Shown: positions 11,829-22,018 of the stretch, piece by piece
Layout: each line of letters begins with the position of its first letter
How positions within the stretch are numbered: position 1 is the stretch's first letter
Made by a program: the position numbers and the translations under genes
Notes under the pieces: generated by a model
Databases searched by the model: none
What the model was told of the DNA's origin: nothing
Seen by the model: only the letters and a program-made list of their open reading frames with translations
Source: Podospora bellae-mahoneyi
Lineage: Eukaryota > Ascomycota > Sordariomycetes > Sordariales > Podosporaceae
NCBI RefSeq assembly: GCF_035222275.1
Contig: NW_026946359.1
Span: 496,001 to 560,000 of the forward strand
Direction of reading: 5' to 3'
Length of the DNA: 64,000 nt

Positions 11829-14665
11829 TCACATCCGTGGCGGCTGTTGGTTCCCCCAATACCCAGGGTTTCCAAGATCAAGTTGCTGCCAGTCCCAATA
11901 CTCCAACACACTGGGCACAGCAGGCACCGCATCCTCCGATACCTCCTGGATCGCTCCTTGGAGTAGACCGAAGTTTGGATTGGCATCAGGGGCCGGTTCC
12001 CACGCGGGCTGGGTGTAGCCAAGGGGGTCAGGCGGCCCGGAGTGGAAGATATGATGGTCATTGCTGAACTGGAGGTCATTCGATGACACAAAGCCACTGT
12101 TGGGTACGAAGCTGTCGGTCACCAAATATCCATTCGAAGGAACCATGCCTGCGCTTGAGGGCATGAATTGGTCGACTGTGCCATAGTATGGCGAGGGCTG
12201 CATGTTTGGTGCATGCATATGGCTCAAGTGATCATGGCCGTTGGAAAATGGTGGGTTATCCATTGGCTGATAGCCATGGAAAACCTGTCCATTCGCAGAG
12301 GGGATGGGGGCGTTTGAGCGCAACGGAACCTCGGGTGAAGGAATGTTGTTCGATGACGACGACACCACCGATACCGAGCCATTCGAACCGAGTTGAGAGC
12401 TATTTGAGCCGAGCTGAGATTCGACCAGTGTCCCATCGGTATTCGATCCTTGAGCTACGCCCTCGGAGATACGATCAGAAAGAATTCTTCTAGCCAAAGC
12501 ATTGTTCGATGAGCCGGCAGCTGTACTGTCGCCTGTCTGGTTGACATTTGTGCGCTTGTTGCGTTTCGGAGCTCCGATTACTCCCTTTTCTTGAGGGCTG
12601 AGCGGCAGGTTGATGATGAGGCCCTTGAGAATACGATACAGGGCTGCCGTTGTCTTGGACTCGGCGTATGACTTCTCGAGCATGTGGAGACCCTTGGTGA
12701 TAGCTTCGAGCACCGTCTCGCGCTGTGGTAGAGTGCGGGCCTCATCGTGGACAAAAGCAGAGCACATGACCGTCGTGGCATCAAAGATGCAAAAGATGGC
12801 ATAGTGGAACTTTGCACCGGCTGAAACCATGTTCTCAAAGAAGCTCCACGACACATCCATCAGATCGAGGCCGGCTTGGACACCAGCCGCGCGCAGCTCG
12901 GATTCAAGCTTCGTCAGAGGCTTGCCAGAATTTCGGGTGACGAATGCCTTCAATGGGCTGAAGAGAGACATGTATCCTATCAGATGGAGATACCGGCGCT
13001 GGAAGACAACCCAATCAAACTCCTCATCCCACTGGGTGTCGGGATTCGTGCGGGAGTACTCTTTGGGAAGATCCTCGTACCACTTATAGACGACATCGCG
13101 CAGTCTTCTGGCCTGGTCGGCCTCATCCACTTTTCCATCGGCGCGAGGAGCAAACTCGGCTGCCATGGCAAGACACAGCTGGCAATGCAAATTCATATGA
13201 CCGAAGGGCGATGGCTGGTTGGGCCGCTCGGGATCAAATTCGAGGGCCAGAGTTGGCATTACGAAAGTGCAATCGGCATGGTTGACAAGGAGGGGGCGTG
13301 AGAGCATGGAGCCAAGGGCACTGTCACCAGCTGTGAGTAGAGGCACTCCGAATTGGATATAGAGGCATACTCACAAATCCCACATGTAGAGGACGCCCCA
13401 AAGACGCCTTCTCATCTCACGGTCAAACTCGGACATACCTTCAGACAAAGAGTCCTTGTGCAAGCCTATGTCACTGTCAGTTCATCCGCCAGAAAACAAC
13501 CACTCAGCCGAGGGGAAGATTACCAATCTCGTTGGCAGCACGAATCGCTCTGCTCAGGGCGTGCCATGCTTCAGTCCACTTCTCTGCCGACTTGTACCAG
13601 AACGCTGTCAAAAAGAGCTGCTGGACGTGAATCAGACCACCCTTTCCTGGCGCTATGCTTGTGCTGAGCTTGTCGGCCGCGTTGTGCATGCGTTGGGCGA
13701 ATGTCACGGCGTCGGCCTTCAGTTCGGTTTCGAGCCTTTCTTTGACACTATCATCGATGATGAAATGCAGCGAGCATGCACAAACACGCAGAATCAAGCT
13801 GGTAAGCTCTGGCGAGACCTTGTTCGGCGGAGTTGCCCACCAGCCATCATATTGGGTTCGGAACTCGGACGGGTAGAGGGCACTTGGGAAATTGGTCAAC
13901 AAGTGCGATACATCGGCGATGTTAACAGGGACAGGGACGTACTAGTAGTGGTGGTTGGCACCGTTGAGCCAATTGTCGACAAGGCAATCGGTGTAGGGCT
14001 TTGCAGGCATGGACTCAAGGGCAGCCTTGAGTTCTTCGGACGGCTCAGCTTCATCCTCGACAACATCCTTACCTGGCTATTGAATGGTCAGTCTGTCTCG
14101 CAGTCTCCAGCGCGCACGGAACGGGGTAAAAAGCTGCTCACTTTGGGGCCGCTTCCATTGCCAAGGACCAGATGATGGTCATGAGGCATGTAGCCGAGGG
14201 CATTCAGAGCATCGCTGACTTCAGCCGCAGAGTGTTGATTGTCAAAGTCTGCGTCTCCGTCAAAAACCTCACCGTAGTCTGGGCTGTCTAAACTCCGCTT
14301 CTTCGATGTTCTGACGGCGCGTGGAAGATAGGGGTTAGCAACGAGAGACACAACGGGCTTCCCCGTCCTTTACTCACCTTAGCTGGTTGTCGTTGAGAAC
14401 AGTATCCTCTTTGCTTGACTTGGAACCGACCCCTTTGGATACAAAGCGGCAGAGGTGCGAGACTCCTCGCTTCAGGCAATGATTGCAGGGGAACTGTTTG
14501 TTGCACTGGATCGAGCTGTCAGCCAATCTCTACCTAACCAACGATCCAACGATCCGACTCTAATGCAGCGCGGGCCGTTGCGAGGGTGCTTTCACCAGAC
14601 TTTACCTTTTGCTTTCGCCTTTGGCACTCAACGCACGACACCGCCGCAGCTGTGGCTGCGCTCAT
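11829..14665 (-). CDS. Zn2Cys6 transcription factor with fungal-specific middle homology domain
   Basis: Seven exons: 14665-14606, 14505-14378, 14310-14142, 14076-13943, 13882-13524, 13465-13375 and 13320-11829. Introns are 100, 67, 65, 60, 58 and 54 nt, and the spliced frame gives 810 residues. The binuclear cluster sits at the very N-terminus: CVECQRRKQK then CNKQFPCNHC and a last Cys in SHLCRF (C-x2-C-x6-C-x5-C-x2-C-x8-C). The first intron falls exactly between the second and third cysteine. RTSKKRSLDSPDYG follows. The fungal_trans region starts near HHYYALYPSEF and includes FDREMRRRLWGVLYMWDF and ALGSMLSRPLLVN. The last about 250 residues are Ser/Asn/Gln/Pro-rich, with a short QLGSN tandem repeat (residues in the 12370-12420 region), typical of an activation domain. 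A nuclear DNA-binding regulator is certain; target genes and ortholog are not. It is not the xylanase regulator, whose cluster sequence differs. Confidence 0.92.
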
Positions 14666-16068
14666 TTTGCTGCCTGGTGTTGACCTGACTGGCGACGAGG
14701 AGGAAAACCTGGAGAGGGATGGTTCTGATGAAAATATCTTTCTGGGTGGTTTCCAGATCTGTTTTGTCTTGAGATGATGGGAAGGCTCCCAACAATAAGC
14801 AATATCGCCGACCACCGCACGGGGAAGGGTCCTGTCGAGGATTGGGAGAGCACGGGGGGCGGAGAGGCACGGCTTGTACCTGCTGTGGCCGGAGCTGCTG
14901 GACACACGCCATCTCACCCCCCTAGCCCTCCCCAGACTACTATTTTATAACCCCTGCTAGTCAGCTAACTGTTCTGTGTTACAGGGCCCAGGGGCCTAAC
15001 AATTCGGTGTTGTCAACGCACCGCTTTCAGCAGAAGCCCATTATTCCAATAACCCCCCGTTCTTAACTGTCGATCGCCAAGCCTGTAGGGGATTTGTTAG
15101 GGTGGAATCTCGAACTGTCTTCCCTGCAAGCGGGAACTCGTGGGCCATTCACCTTTCACCACCCACGAAGCTACACTTATCAGAAAGAGTCGAGATCCTT
15201 GTCATCGGGAAGGCTGAATACCTCAGCAGTTTTCCAGCCCCCTCGGTGCCGGCATCCAATACCCGAGTCGGCACGAGCAGAACTTGTGGCGGCAGCAATT
15301 CCAAATCCTTTCGTGATTGCTACAGAGTGTAGCTAACTGGCCGGGTTCCTTTAGACGAAGAAAGATGCTGATGCGCGCGACAAGATTCCTGGGAGGGCCA
15401 GGTGTGGATTCCAACCGATCAAAACACGCCGATGGTCAGGGCTCATGCAGGGTCCTCGAGATCTGATCTTCCCGTTCTTTTTCTGGGCAACCAATCCTCT
15501 CCGCCTCGCGAAACCCTCCCTTTCATTACATATATACGCAAACCAACGTCAACGATGTCGGTGCCGGGCATGCTAACTGGTGGCAATTCTGCCTTTGCGG
15601 GGATCGACAGTCCTGGCTCATTTTAACCAAGTGTTTGCCGTACGATCTGGATCTGGGCAGCGTGGGTAGGGTTCCCATATTTGCATGGTGAACCCGTCAT
15701 CATGCTCGACAAATGTCTGCACTATTTGCGTCAGTGTTTCTTGGGGGTATTGATATTGTGGATATCGAGGACTGCGGGAAATAAGGGAATCATGTGGGAA
15801 AAGCAAAACAAGACGGTTATGGGGTATGGGGTGGTAGTAAGGGGTTGGGAGGAGTCGACTACCGCCGGATAGTCTTTGCTCCGGGTGGAATCACTTTCGA
15901 CTCGCCTTGCAGTCAGGGGACGTTGTGGCCAAACAGAGACCAGAATGAGTCTCCCATGACCCTTGGGCTCCTCTCCATGGTGGGAGGCTTGCGTCGGTGG
16001 TGGCATCGTCCCCCGGGTAGGCAGCCGTACTTCCCCAGCGGCAGTAGGGCTTGTCGACCGAGGCCACT

Positions 16069-16088
16069 GGATGGATGGATGGATGGAT
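16069..16088. repeat. GGAT tetranucleotide microsatellite, five units
   Basis: Five uninterrupted GGAT units in the gene-free region upstream of the Zn2Cys6 regulator. Confidence 0.9.
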
Positions 16089-16913
16089 CGTGTTGGTGAA
16101 CCGGGCAAGACACTCCTGGCGAATCACGCCTCCTCCCACTCGGCCTCCCTGTTCGATATAATCAAGCCCCCATGTAGCCGTGGCCGGGACTCTCGGATGA
16201 ATATGAAAGCCGTGTGTGTGAATTTTTGCTGGCAAGCTGCTAGCAGCTCCTCACCCGCATATACACACACCTCTCTATCCTTCCATCATAAACGGGAGCC
16301 AGCATTTCATCTTTCATGGGTCCGACACCTACCACCTTCCACACTCCCATAAGGCTCCAAAATCCCTCTGCAGCTTGCTGACCGGGTTAGTAGTGGTTTC
16401 GAAACGATGTCCACTCTCCTCCTTCTCCTCCACCCCGAAATTGGGTTTTTGTTTGACCCCGTACGTATGTACGTTTGCCATCTATCCACCAACAGCCTTT
16501 GTCCGGCTGCGAAGATTCTTTACGAACTGTCCAATGTTTGTTACTTGGCCATTCTGTCGGCCCATGACGGCCCGCAGAGAGCTCATCTCGGGGTTTTCGA
16601 TGGCGAAGATGATTCGGGTCGTCCTCGGCGTAAGATAGGTGAGGTTGGTGTAGTAGGGAATTTTGATGGGGTGGGTGAGGAGTGGTATGTATGAACATAA
16701 CTTCTTGACCAGGTTGGCCTACCTTGAGGGTTTGTTGTAGAATTCCTGGTTCAGAGGGTTGTCGACGCTGCGGGAGAGGTATGAAGCTTGACCACCCGGA
16801 GGAGGAATGTGTATACCCCCCCCCCCTCATGGTAGTAGTGCGGATGATTAGTAGGTCTCTGGTGTCTGGAACTGGGTTTGAGCAAAGGCATTGTTGCTCA
16901 AGAGGGAGGCAAG

Positions 16914-16947
16914 TGCCGAGGGTATCAGTTTGCCGAGGGTATCAGTT
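16914..16947. repeat. Perfect 17-bp tandem duplication
   Basis: The 17-mer tgccgagggtatcagtt occurs twice head-to-tail (16914-16930 and 16931-16947) in non-coding sequence. It looks like a recent slippage or repair duplication. Confidence 0.9.
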
Positions 16948-17819
16948 GGAATTTCATTTTCAAACGGTTGCAGGGTAGGCATCTGGCTTCAGGTGAGTGA
17001 TATTAGGTTGGATGTAGTCATCAGCAAACGTATATATCTTTCATGGACGTAGGTGTCGAATGATGTTTAGAGGCTGGAATTTGGCCAATGTTGTTATTTC
17101 ATCCCCTCTCTCGTCCCGGCCTTGCCCGTGATATCAGAACATTTGAAGTTCGATTCATCGTCTCCATGCCGAGTCGAATATGTATAAAGTATACACGCAT
17201 ATCATCGATCTGATGCAACTGTCTCTCTCTCAGCCTAGTCCAACAAGAACATGACATTAGTGTTACTCTCAGTATGCCTGCAACTTGGGCATACCTTAAA
17301 GACTTTTATCAAGGCAGATGTCCATGAGCAGCAACTCGTGACCTTGATCCCAGCTCGTAATTATATGTACAAAATTATGACGCGGCGCACAAAGTATCAC
17401 CAAGCGCTGTCGTCTGTATATACAAGGGCGGCCTTGAAGACCTCTCAATCAATATCACCACCCAAAATCGTTCCGTTGCCCAGGAAGGGAAGATGATTTG
17501 TTTTTCCTTGCAGTATTATAGGTTGGCGTACTCCCCCCCACCATTCCCTTTCTTCAGCTCGGCCAAATATGCCAAACTATATTCCTGGCCAACACACGCG
17601 ACGCGCCGTGTGATATCCAAAGTTTACTCGTCAGACTCTATCCACATCAATCCTGTGATATTCAACGTGAGCCCAACGTCCTCGCATATCACACAAGGAC
17701 CCAAAACAACAAACAGGATTCAACCAGCCTTTTACCGCCCCCCCTCCCCATATACCATCCCCTTATCCAACTCTTTATGTTAACCCCCCTTCTCCACCCC
17801 ATTCCCAGTTTGATCCCCT

Positions 17820-18581
17820 TCAACTAAACAAAAACTCCCTCACCACCGGCGCCCCACTAAACTCAGGATTCAACAGTATACAATTCAAAAAGTACTGCAG
17901 CCCCCCCCTCCTCTTCTCCAAAAACCCAGTCTTAAACCTCTTGACCAAACTCTTCGGCGGCAACTCCGGCACCGCAGCCTCAAACCCAGGAAATGTCATG
18001 ATCAACTTTTTTCTCAAATCATCAAACTCGCTGTATCGCTTCCTAATATTTATCCTCGGCCCTTCTAGCGTCTCTACCGAAATATTCCAGACTGTGAAAG
18101 CCCCGATGTTGGTCGAGGAAGTGTTGATCGTGATGTAATCCGTTATTGTCACCGATCTCGCCCAGCAGGAGCGGTTGCGGTCTTGGGGCGTGGTTGGGGA
18201 TGTGGATGGGAAGTGGGAGGAGGGGAGGTCGGATTCGTTGTCTTGGAGGGTTATCGCCCCGGGTGGGAGGACGGATTCGATGGAGGCGGTGGATAAAGGG
18301 CGGAGACCGTTCGAGGCAGGGTGGTTTGGGGGGTGGGATGTTGAGTGCCAGTATGGAGGGGAGGTTACAGTCGGGGAGACGGTGTCGTGGTTGGAAGAGG
18401 AGGTTATGGAGGTTACATCGTCGCCATCGTCGTCGTCGAATAGGGGGTTACGTCGGGGAGGTGTTTGGCCGTTGGTTGCCACAGACATGTTTGCTAGCGA
18501 TTCGGATTTATTGCTGTCGAGTATTGCTGCTTGCGCCGGCTCATGTTGCGCCTGGGCGCGGTGCTCGTTCTCGGATGCCAT
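17820..18581 (-). CDS. YPT35: PX-domain protein, YPT35-like
   Basis: Single exon, 253 residues; the ATG at 18581 has the only long frame. Residues 1 to about 135 are disordered (Ser/Thr/Pro-rich with an acidic FDDDDGDDVTS segment). The C-terminal about 115 residues form a PX domain: VTITDYITINTSS, FTVWNISVETLEG, then the phosphoinositide-binding RKRYSEFDDLRKKL and the PELPPKSLVKRF loop, ending FLNCILLNPEFSGAPVVREFL. PX domains of this type bind PI3P on endosome and vacuole membranes. In yeast, Ypt35 recruits the lipid-transfer protein Vps13 to those membranes; the disordered N-terminus would be the place for such an adaptor motif, which I could not pinpoint. Size and layout match fungal Ypt35. 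Confidence 0.85.
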   Translation of the reverse strand: MASENEHRAQAQHEPAQAAILDSNKSESLANMSVATNGQTPPRRNPLFDDDDGDDVTSITSSSNHDTVSPTVTSPPYWHSTSHPPNHPASNGLRPLSTASIESVLPPGAITLQDNESDLPSSHFPSTSPTTPQDRNRSCWARSVTITDYITINTSSTNIGAFTVWNISVETLEGPRINIRKRYSEFDDLRKKLIMTFPGFEAAVPELPPKSLVKRFKTGFLEKRRGGLQYFLNCILLNPEFSGAPVVREFLFS

Positions 18582-18758
18582 GTAGCTAATTTAGGAGGTG
18601 CTACCTCATCGGTTGAAGCCCAAGAGTTCAAGCTGAAGGCGAGAGCAATATGCGCTCCAAGGTGAGGGGCGTGTGACACCGGCAGTTACTGGAAAGTTGG
18701 GGATGACGGCAGTGCAGTCTTGGGGTCTTGGGGTCTTTGGATAGAGTTTGCGACTTGG

Positions 18759-18788
18759 ATGCGATGCGATGCGATGCAATGCAATGCG
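18759..18788. repeat. Pentanucleotide repeat ATGCR, six units
   Basis: Six consecutive units (ATGCG three times, ATGCA twice, ATGCG once) about 180 bp upstream of the YPT35-like start codon. Confidence 0.9.
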
Positions 18789-19656
18789 ACGCGCTGGTTC
18801 TTGTGTGGGATGCTTGATGTTAAGGATATCTTTACAGAAAAAGACAGCGGGATCAAGGCTGGCGGTAGGCAATATAACAACAGTATAGTAGGTAGGCTGA
18901 AAGCCAAAGGTATTCGTGTTGCAAAGATGTTGCTCAAGAGAGAACAATCAAAAAGACCTGTCGCACAGTCCACGCAGACTCAACGGTTTGTCGTCATGGG
19001 TCGAAACCCCTACTAATTGCCCCACAAACCCAAGCGGGACAAGGATCATACAGTGCGCCTTCAATACCTTAGGACTGTGCTACTTACATTAGATCAAAAT
19101 ATCAGTCTAGGTTAACCTTCACAATATCTTTTTATTATCTATTAGAAAGAAGTTGGGCAAGAAGGAACATAGTTAATAAAAAAAAAATAGAAGCATAAAA
19201 GTGCAAAAAGCTCAATGACACCTCTCCAATGTTTTCGAAGGGTGTCAGCTACGAAAACCCTGTAGGTTTGCAGTTTGGTTTTTTAATTTGGTTTCTTTTT
19301 ATTTTCCTTTGAGTTAGCGCCATCCTGGCTGGCGGTATAGGGTTGTTTTTTATTATCACCACTGACCCTTTCAGGGCAGACAATTTCTTTAGAATCCCTT
19401 TTTCAGCTGGGCTAAGAGGGGTGTTATTCTTGCTCTTGCTCAGCATCATGTCATCTCAATGAAGATGACAGAGTAGAGAGGAGAGCCCTTGATTCTTAGG
19501 CCAAGTCTGCTCACAGTTGTATAGTATCAGTCGGATATGGCATCGGTTCTCGGTTTCTTGCAGATATGGCGTCAGTACCCGGTTTCTTGTTGCTTGTGCC
19601 CACTCGTTGAGATCAGATCCATCTGATGAGGGCAACGGGCCCATTTGATGCTGAAA

Positions 19657-19737
19657 TGACCCGCCCTGGAATCGAACCTGAACTCTCTAGAGCGGTCAGG
19701 ACCTCTTTTCTTATCCCCTCCATTAAGTCATAGGACC
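19657..19737 (-). other. tRNA-like sequence (tRNA relic or tRNA-derived SINE head)
   Basis: On the minus strand there is a perfect B-box GGTTCGATTCC (19668-19678) and an A-box-like TGACTTAATGG with one mismatch (19720-19730), about 41 nt apart. The outer seven positions (GGTCCTA against GCGGGTC) pair at five of seven sites. A D-stem of three pairs can be drawn, but the T-stem has a mismatch and no clean anticodon arm forms. This is not a functional tRNA by eye. It may be a decayed tRNA gene, the head of a SINE, or chance. Confidence 0.3.
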
Positions 19738-19961
19738 ATGGGGAGGTTGCCATTTGTTGGCGGAAAGTGTTCCTCAACTCGGTTGTATGAACTGTGGGCT
19801 CGCTCCTTCCCAGATATCTCACGGCAGGAGCAACAGTCCCAAGCAACCAGCCCCAAGCCAGACCAGCGACGACCGCACCAACACCGTGAATGCAGGGCTC
19901 TCTATTCACCGACATATCAGCTCTCAATTCTTGTTTTTGTGCAAGGTATCATCATGGGCAT

Positions 19962-21155
19962 CTAGAGCTCGTCCTTCACAAAATACCTACCCTTCTCATC
20001 TTCCGTTCCCGGCACCACACCCTCAAAGTGTCCCTCCAAATCCATCCACTCTCCCACAAATCCAGCCACAATCTTTGCCCAATCCTTCACCGTGGCCACA
20101 TCCAAGTTCTTGACGTCATCATCCATGGTGTGCCACACCCTAGGAAACGGTGTTGGGATAATGTGCAAGATATCCTCCACCCCCCTCCTCAAGAACGGCA
20201 CATGGTCATCCTCGACATATCCGGCAAAGTTCCAGTTCGATCTCTCGGAGTCATGAAGAAACCTTCCCGCTTTTGGCTCCGATTCCAACAACTTCAATCC
20301 TCTCAACCTCTCTTCCACCTTGGCCATGTTCTGATACGCCCAATGAGTCTTCCCAAAGAAACTCGGCACCGTCGGATCCGCCGCCCCCAACAAATCCAAC
20401 AACACAAACAAACTAATCGTATCAAGCCTCGAACTCCCATCCTCATACCTTTCATTCTGCCAATCCTCCGCCAAAGCCCTATCTGCACGTCAGCCACATC
20501 ACCCTCCCCCCTTTAGTATCACTCACCTGCTCCCATAAAGACTATCCTCCCCACTCCACTGCACCCAAGCCTCCTCCCCATCAAAAAGCACAACCTGCAC
20601 CCCCTTCCCCCTCTCCAACCCATCATCCTCCCACTCTCCCCACCTCTTCCCCATCGCCCCATCCAGCTCCTTCAACACCCACAACAACACCGCGCAAGGC
20701 ACCGCACTGTCCACCGCCCCTATAAATCCCTCCGGCCGATACAAACTATCATAGTGCGCCGCCAGCGTCAACCTCTCCATCTCCCCTTCCCTTTCCCTCG
20801 TCATCCCGGGCGGATCTCTCTTGATGATCAAGTTCTGAAACGGCACCAGCTTCTCCCCCGTTGCCGGCGTTTTTGACGTCGAGTTATGCCACTCTATTGT
20901 CCACTCCGGCGACAGGTTAGACTTGATGTAATTAATAAAATGCGCCTGAACAGCCGTGTGTCCTGGCGTTCCCGGGACGCGGGGGATCAAGATTGGTGAG
21001 AGGAGGGAGCCATCGAACGGGTCCAGTTCCGACGGCGATGACGCCGAAAGGGGGAAGGATATATGCCGGAGTGTGTCGTCCGAGAGTGTGGTATATCCTG
21101 CCGTTGTGCCCCCGAGAAAGGGCAACAAGAGATAGGATAGCGTGAGGCGTGTCAT
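19962..21155 (-). CDS. Secreted glutaminyl-peptide cyclotransferase (glutaminyl cyclase), M28-like fold
   Basis: Two exons, 21155-20527 and 20478-19962, separated by a 48-nt intron (20479-20526), the shortest in the window; 381 residues. The ATG at 21155 begins a signal peptide (MTRLTLSYLLLPFLGGTTAG); the frame further upstream depends on a TTG. The enzyme cyclises N-terminal glutamine to pyroglutamate on secreted peptides. The zinc-binding pattern is visible: AAHYDS and GAVDSAVPCA (Asp ligand), FDGEEAWVQWS (catalytic Glu followed by Glu ligand) and FPRVWHTMDDD (His ligand). The family segment SLYGSR|ALAEDW spans the splice. LFVLLDLLGAADP supplies the conserved acidic residue near the active site. 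Length and order match animal and fungal QCs. Glutaminyl cyclase is more likely than an aminopeptidase because of the WHTMDDD context. Confidence 0.9.
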
Positions 21156-22018
21156 CTTGACAGGTGGTGGTGAGAGCAACAACAGTTGATGATGATGATG
21201 ACAACGCGGAAGGAATGGGCTGGATGGGGTGAGCAGATGCTTGAATCGGTGCTATCGAATCCGCATTGTATGTCCCCTCATCGTACTTAAAAAAAAAAAA
21301 AAAGGCGGTCCGAATCTCAAGCTCAGCAGAGGACTATATATGAGTCTGAAGCACTCAGTTATGGAAAGGTGTCGAGAGCAGCCGTCAACTTCCCCGGCTC
21401 TTACCCCGAACCGTTAGTGACCCCTGCAGACGCCCAACGCAGGGGGGGGTCAAGCACAGTGTGGGGAAGGTCCACCGTCTCCATCCAACCTCCAGGTTCA
21501 CCCGCTTGGCACTCCCCAACGTTTATCATAACAATCTTATCTTTCATCCATACCCATATCATTCATTCATTTGTCCTCTCTTCTAACTCTTTAATCTTTA
21601 TGGAAATCCAGCGTAGTTGATTCGCTGTTACTACTATGTACATTAAAAACGATTAATAAGCCTCTCGCTATCTACTACGACACAACGACAACAACCCGAC
21701 CTGCTTCGAGCAGCACATCTAGAAATCCCATCCAGGTATATATGTAGAGAAGTTACTCCAGGCCCTCTCCAGAGGATATCGCCAAGAACCGTTACCCCTT
21801 GACCGTTGAGGCATGGGCTTAAACGCCATCATGACAGACAACACACCCAAAAACGCCATGCTAGGATGCAATGCAATGCCAACCACCTTTTTAGAAAGTC
21901 AAATCCCAGCCCACGACCGACCCGCTGCCAACGAAGACAGCCCTGCTCTTCTTCCCGATCCCGATGCATATGAAGGTTTCATTCTTCTCTGCTACTCCTC
22001 ATGCTTTCTTCCTCTCAA
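21156..22018. other. Intergenic region with 15-nt poly-A tract
   Basis: About 0.86 kb between the glutaminyl cyclase start and the EPT1 3' end. A run of 15 A lies at 21289-21303. I see no gene. Confidence 0.55.

Larger units (their letters stand above)
14666..17819. other. Long intergenic region upstream of the Zn2Cys6 regulator
   Basis: About 3.15 kb, divided between the regulator's upstream region and the 3' flank of the YPT35-like gene. All open frames are short and overlapping. Visible structure is limited to a GGAT microsatellite (16069-16088), a 17-bp tandem duplication (16914-16947) and a C-tract near 16818. Size suggests a long regulatory region or leader for the transcription factor, which is an inference only. 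Confidence 0.5.
18582..19961. other. Intergenic region with AT-rich island and tRNA-like relic
   Basis: About 1.4 kb. From 18582 it holds the YPT35-like promoter with a pentanucleotide repeat (18759-18788). From about 19080 to 19480 the base composition turns AT-rich with poly-A/T runs, unlike the flanks. An imperfect duplication of about 29 bp lies at 19531-19590 (two copies ending in cggtttcttg), and a tRNA-like sequence at 19657-19737. Small minus-strand frames (19249-19449, 19613-19927) show no known family. Confidence 0.5.

Noticed and set aside
19249-19449. Lysine/asparagine-rich 66-codon frame in the AT-rich island, considered as a transposon fragment
   Set aside because: Composition explains the residues; no transposase or reverse-transcriptase motif, and no terminal repeats were seen.
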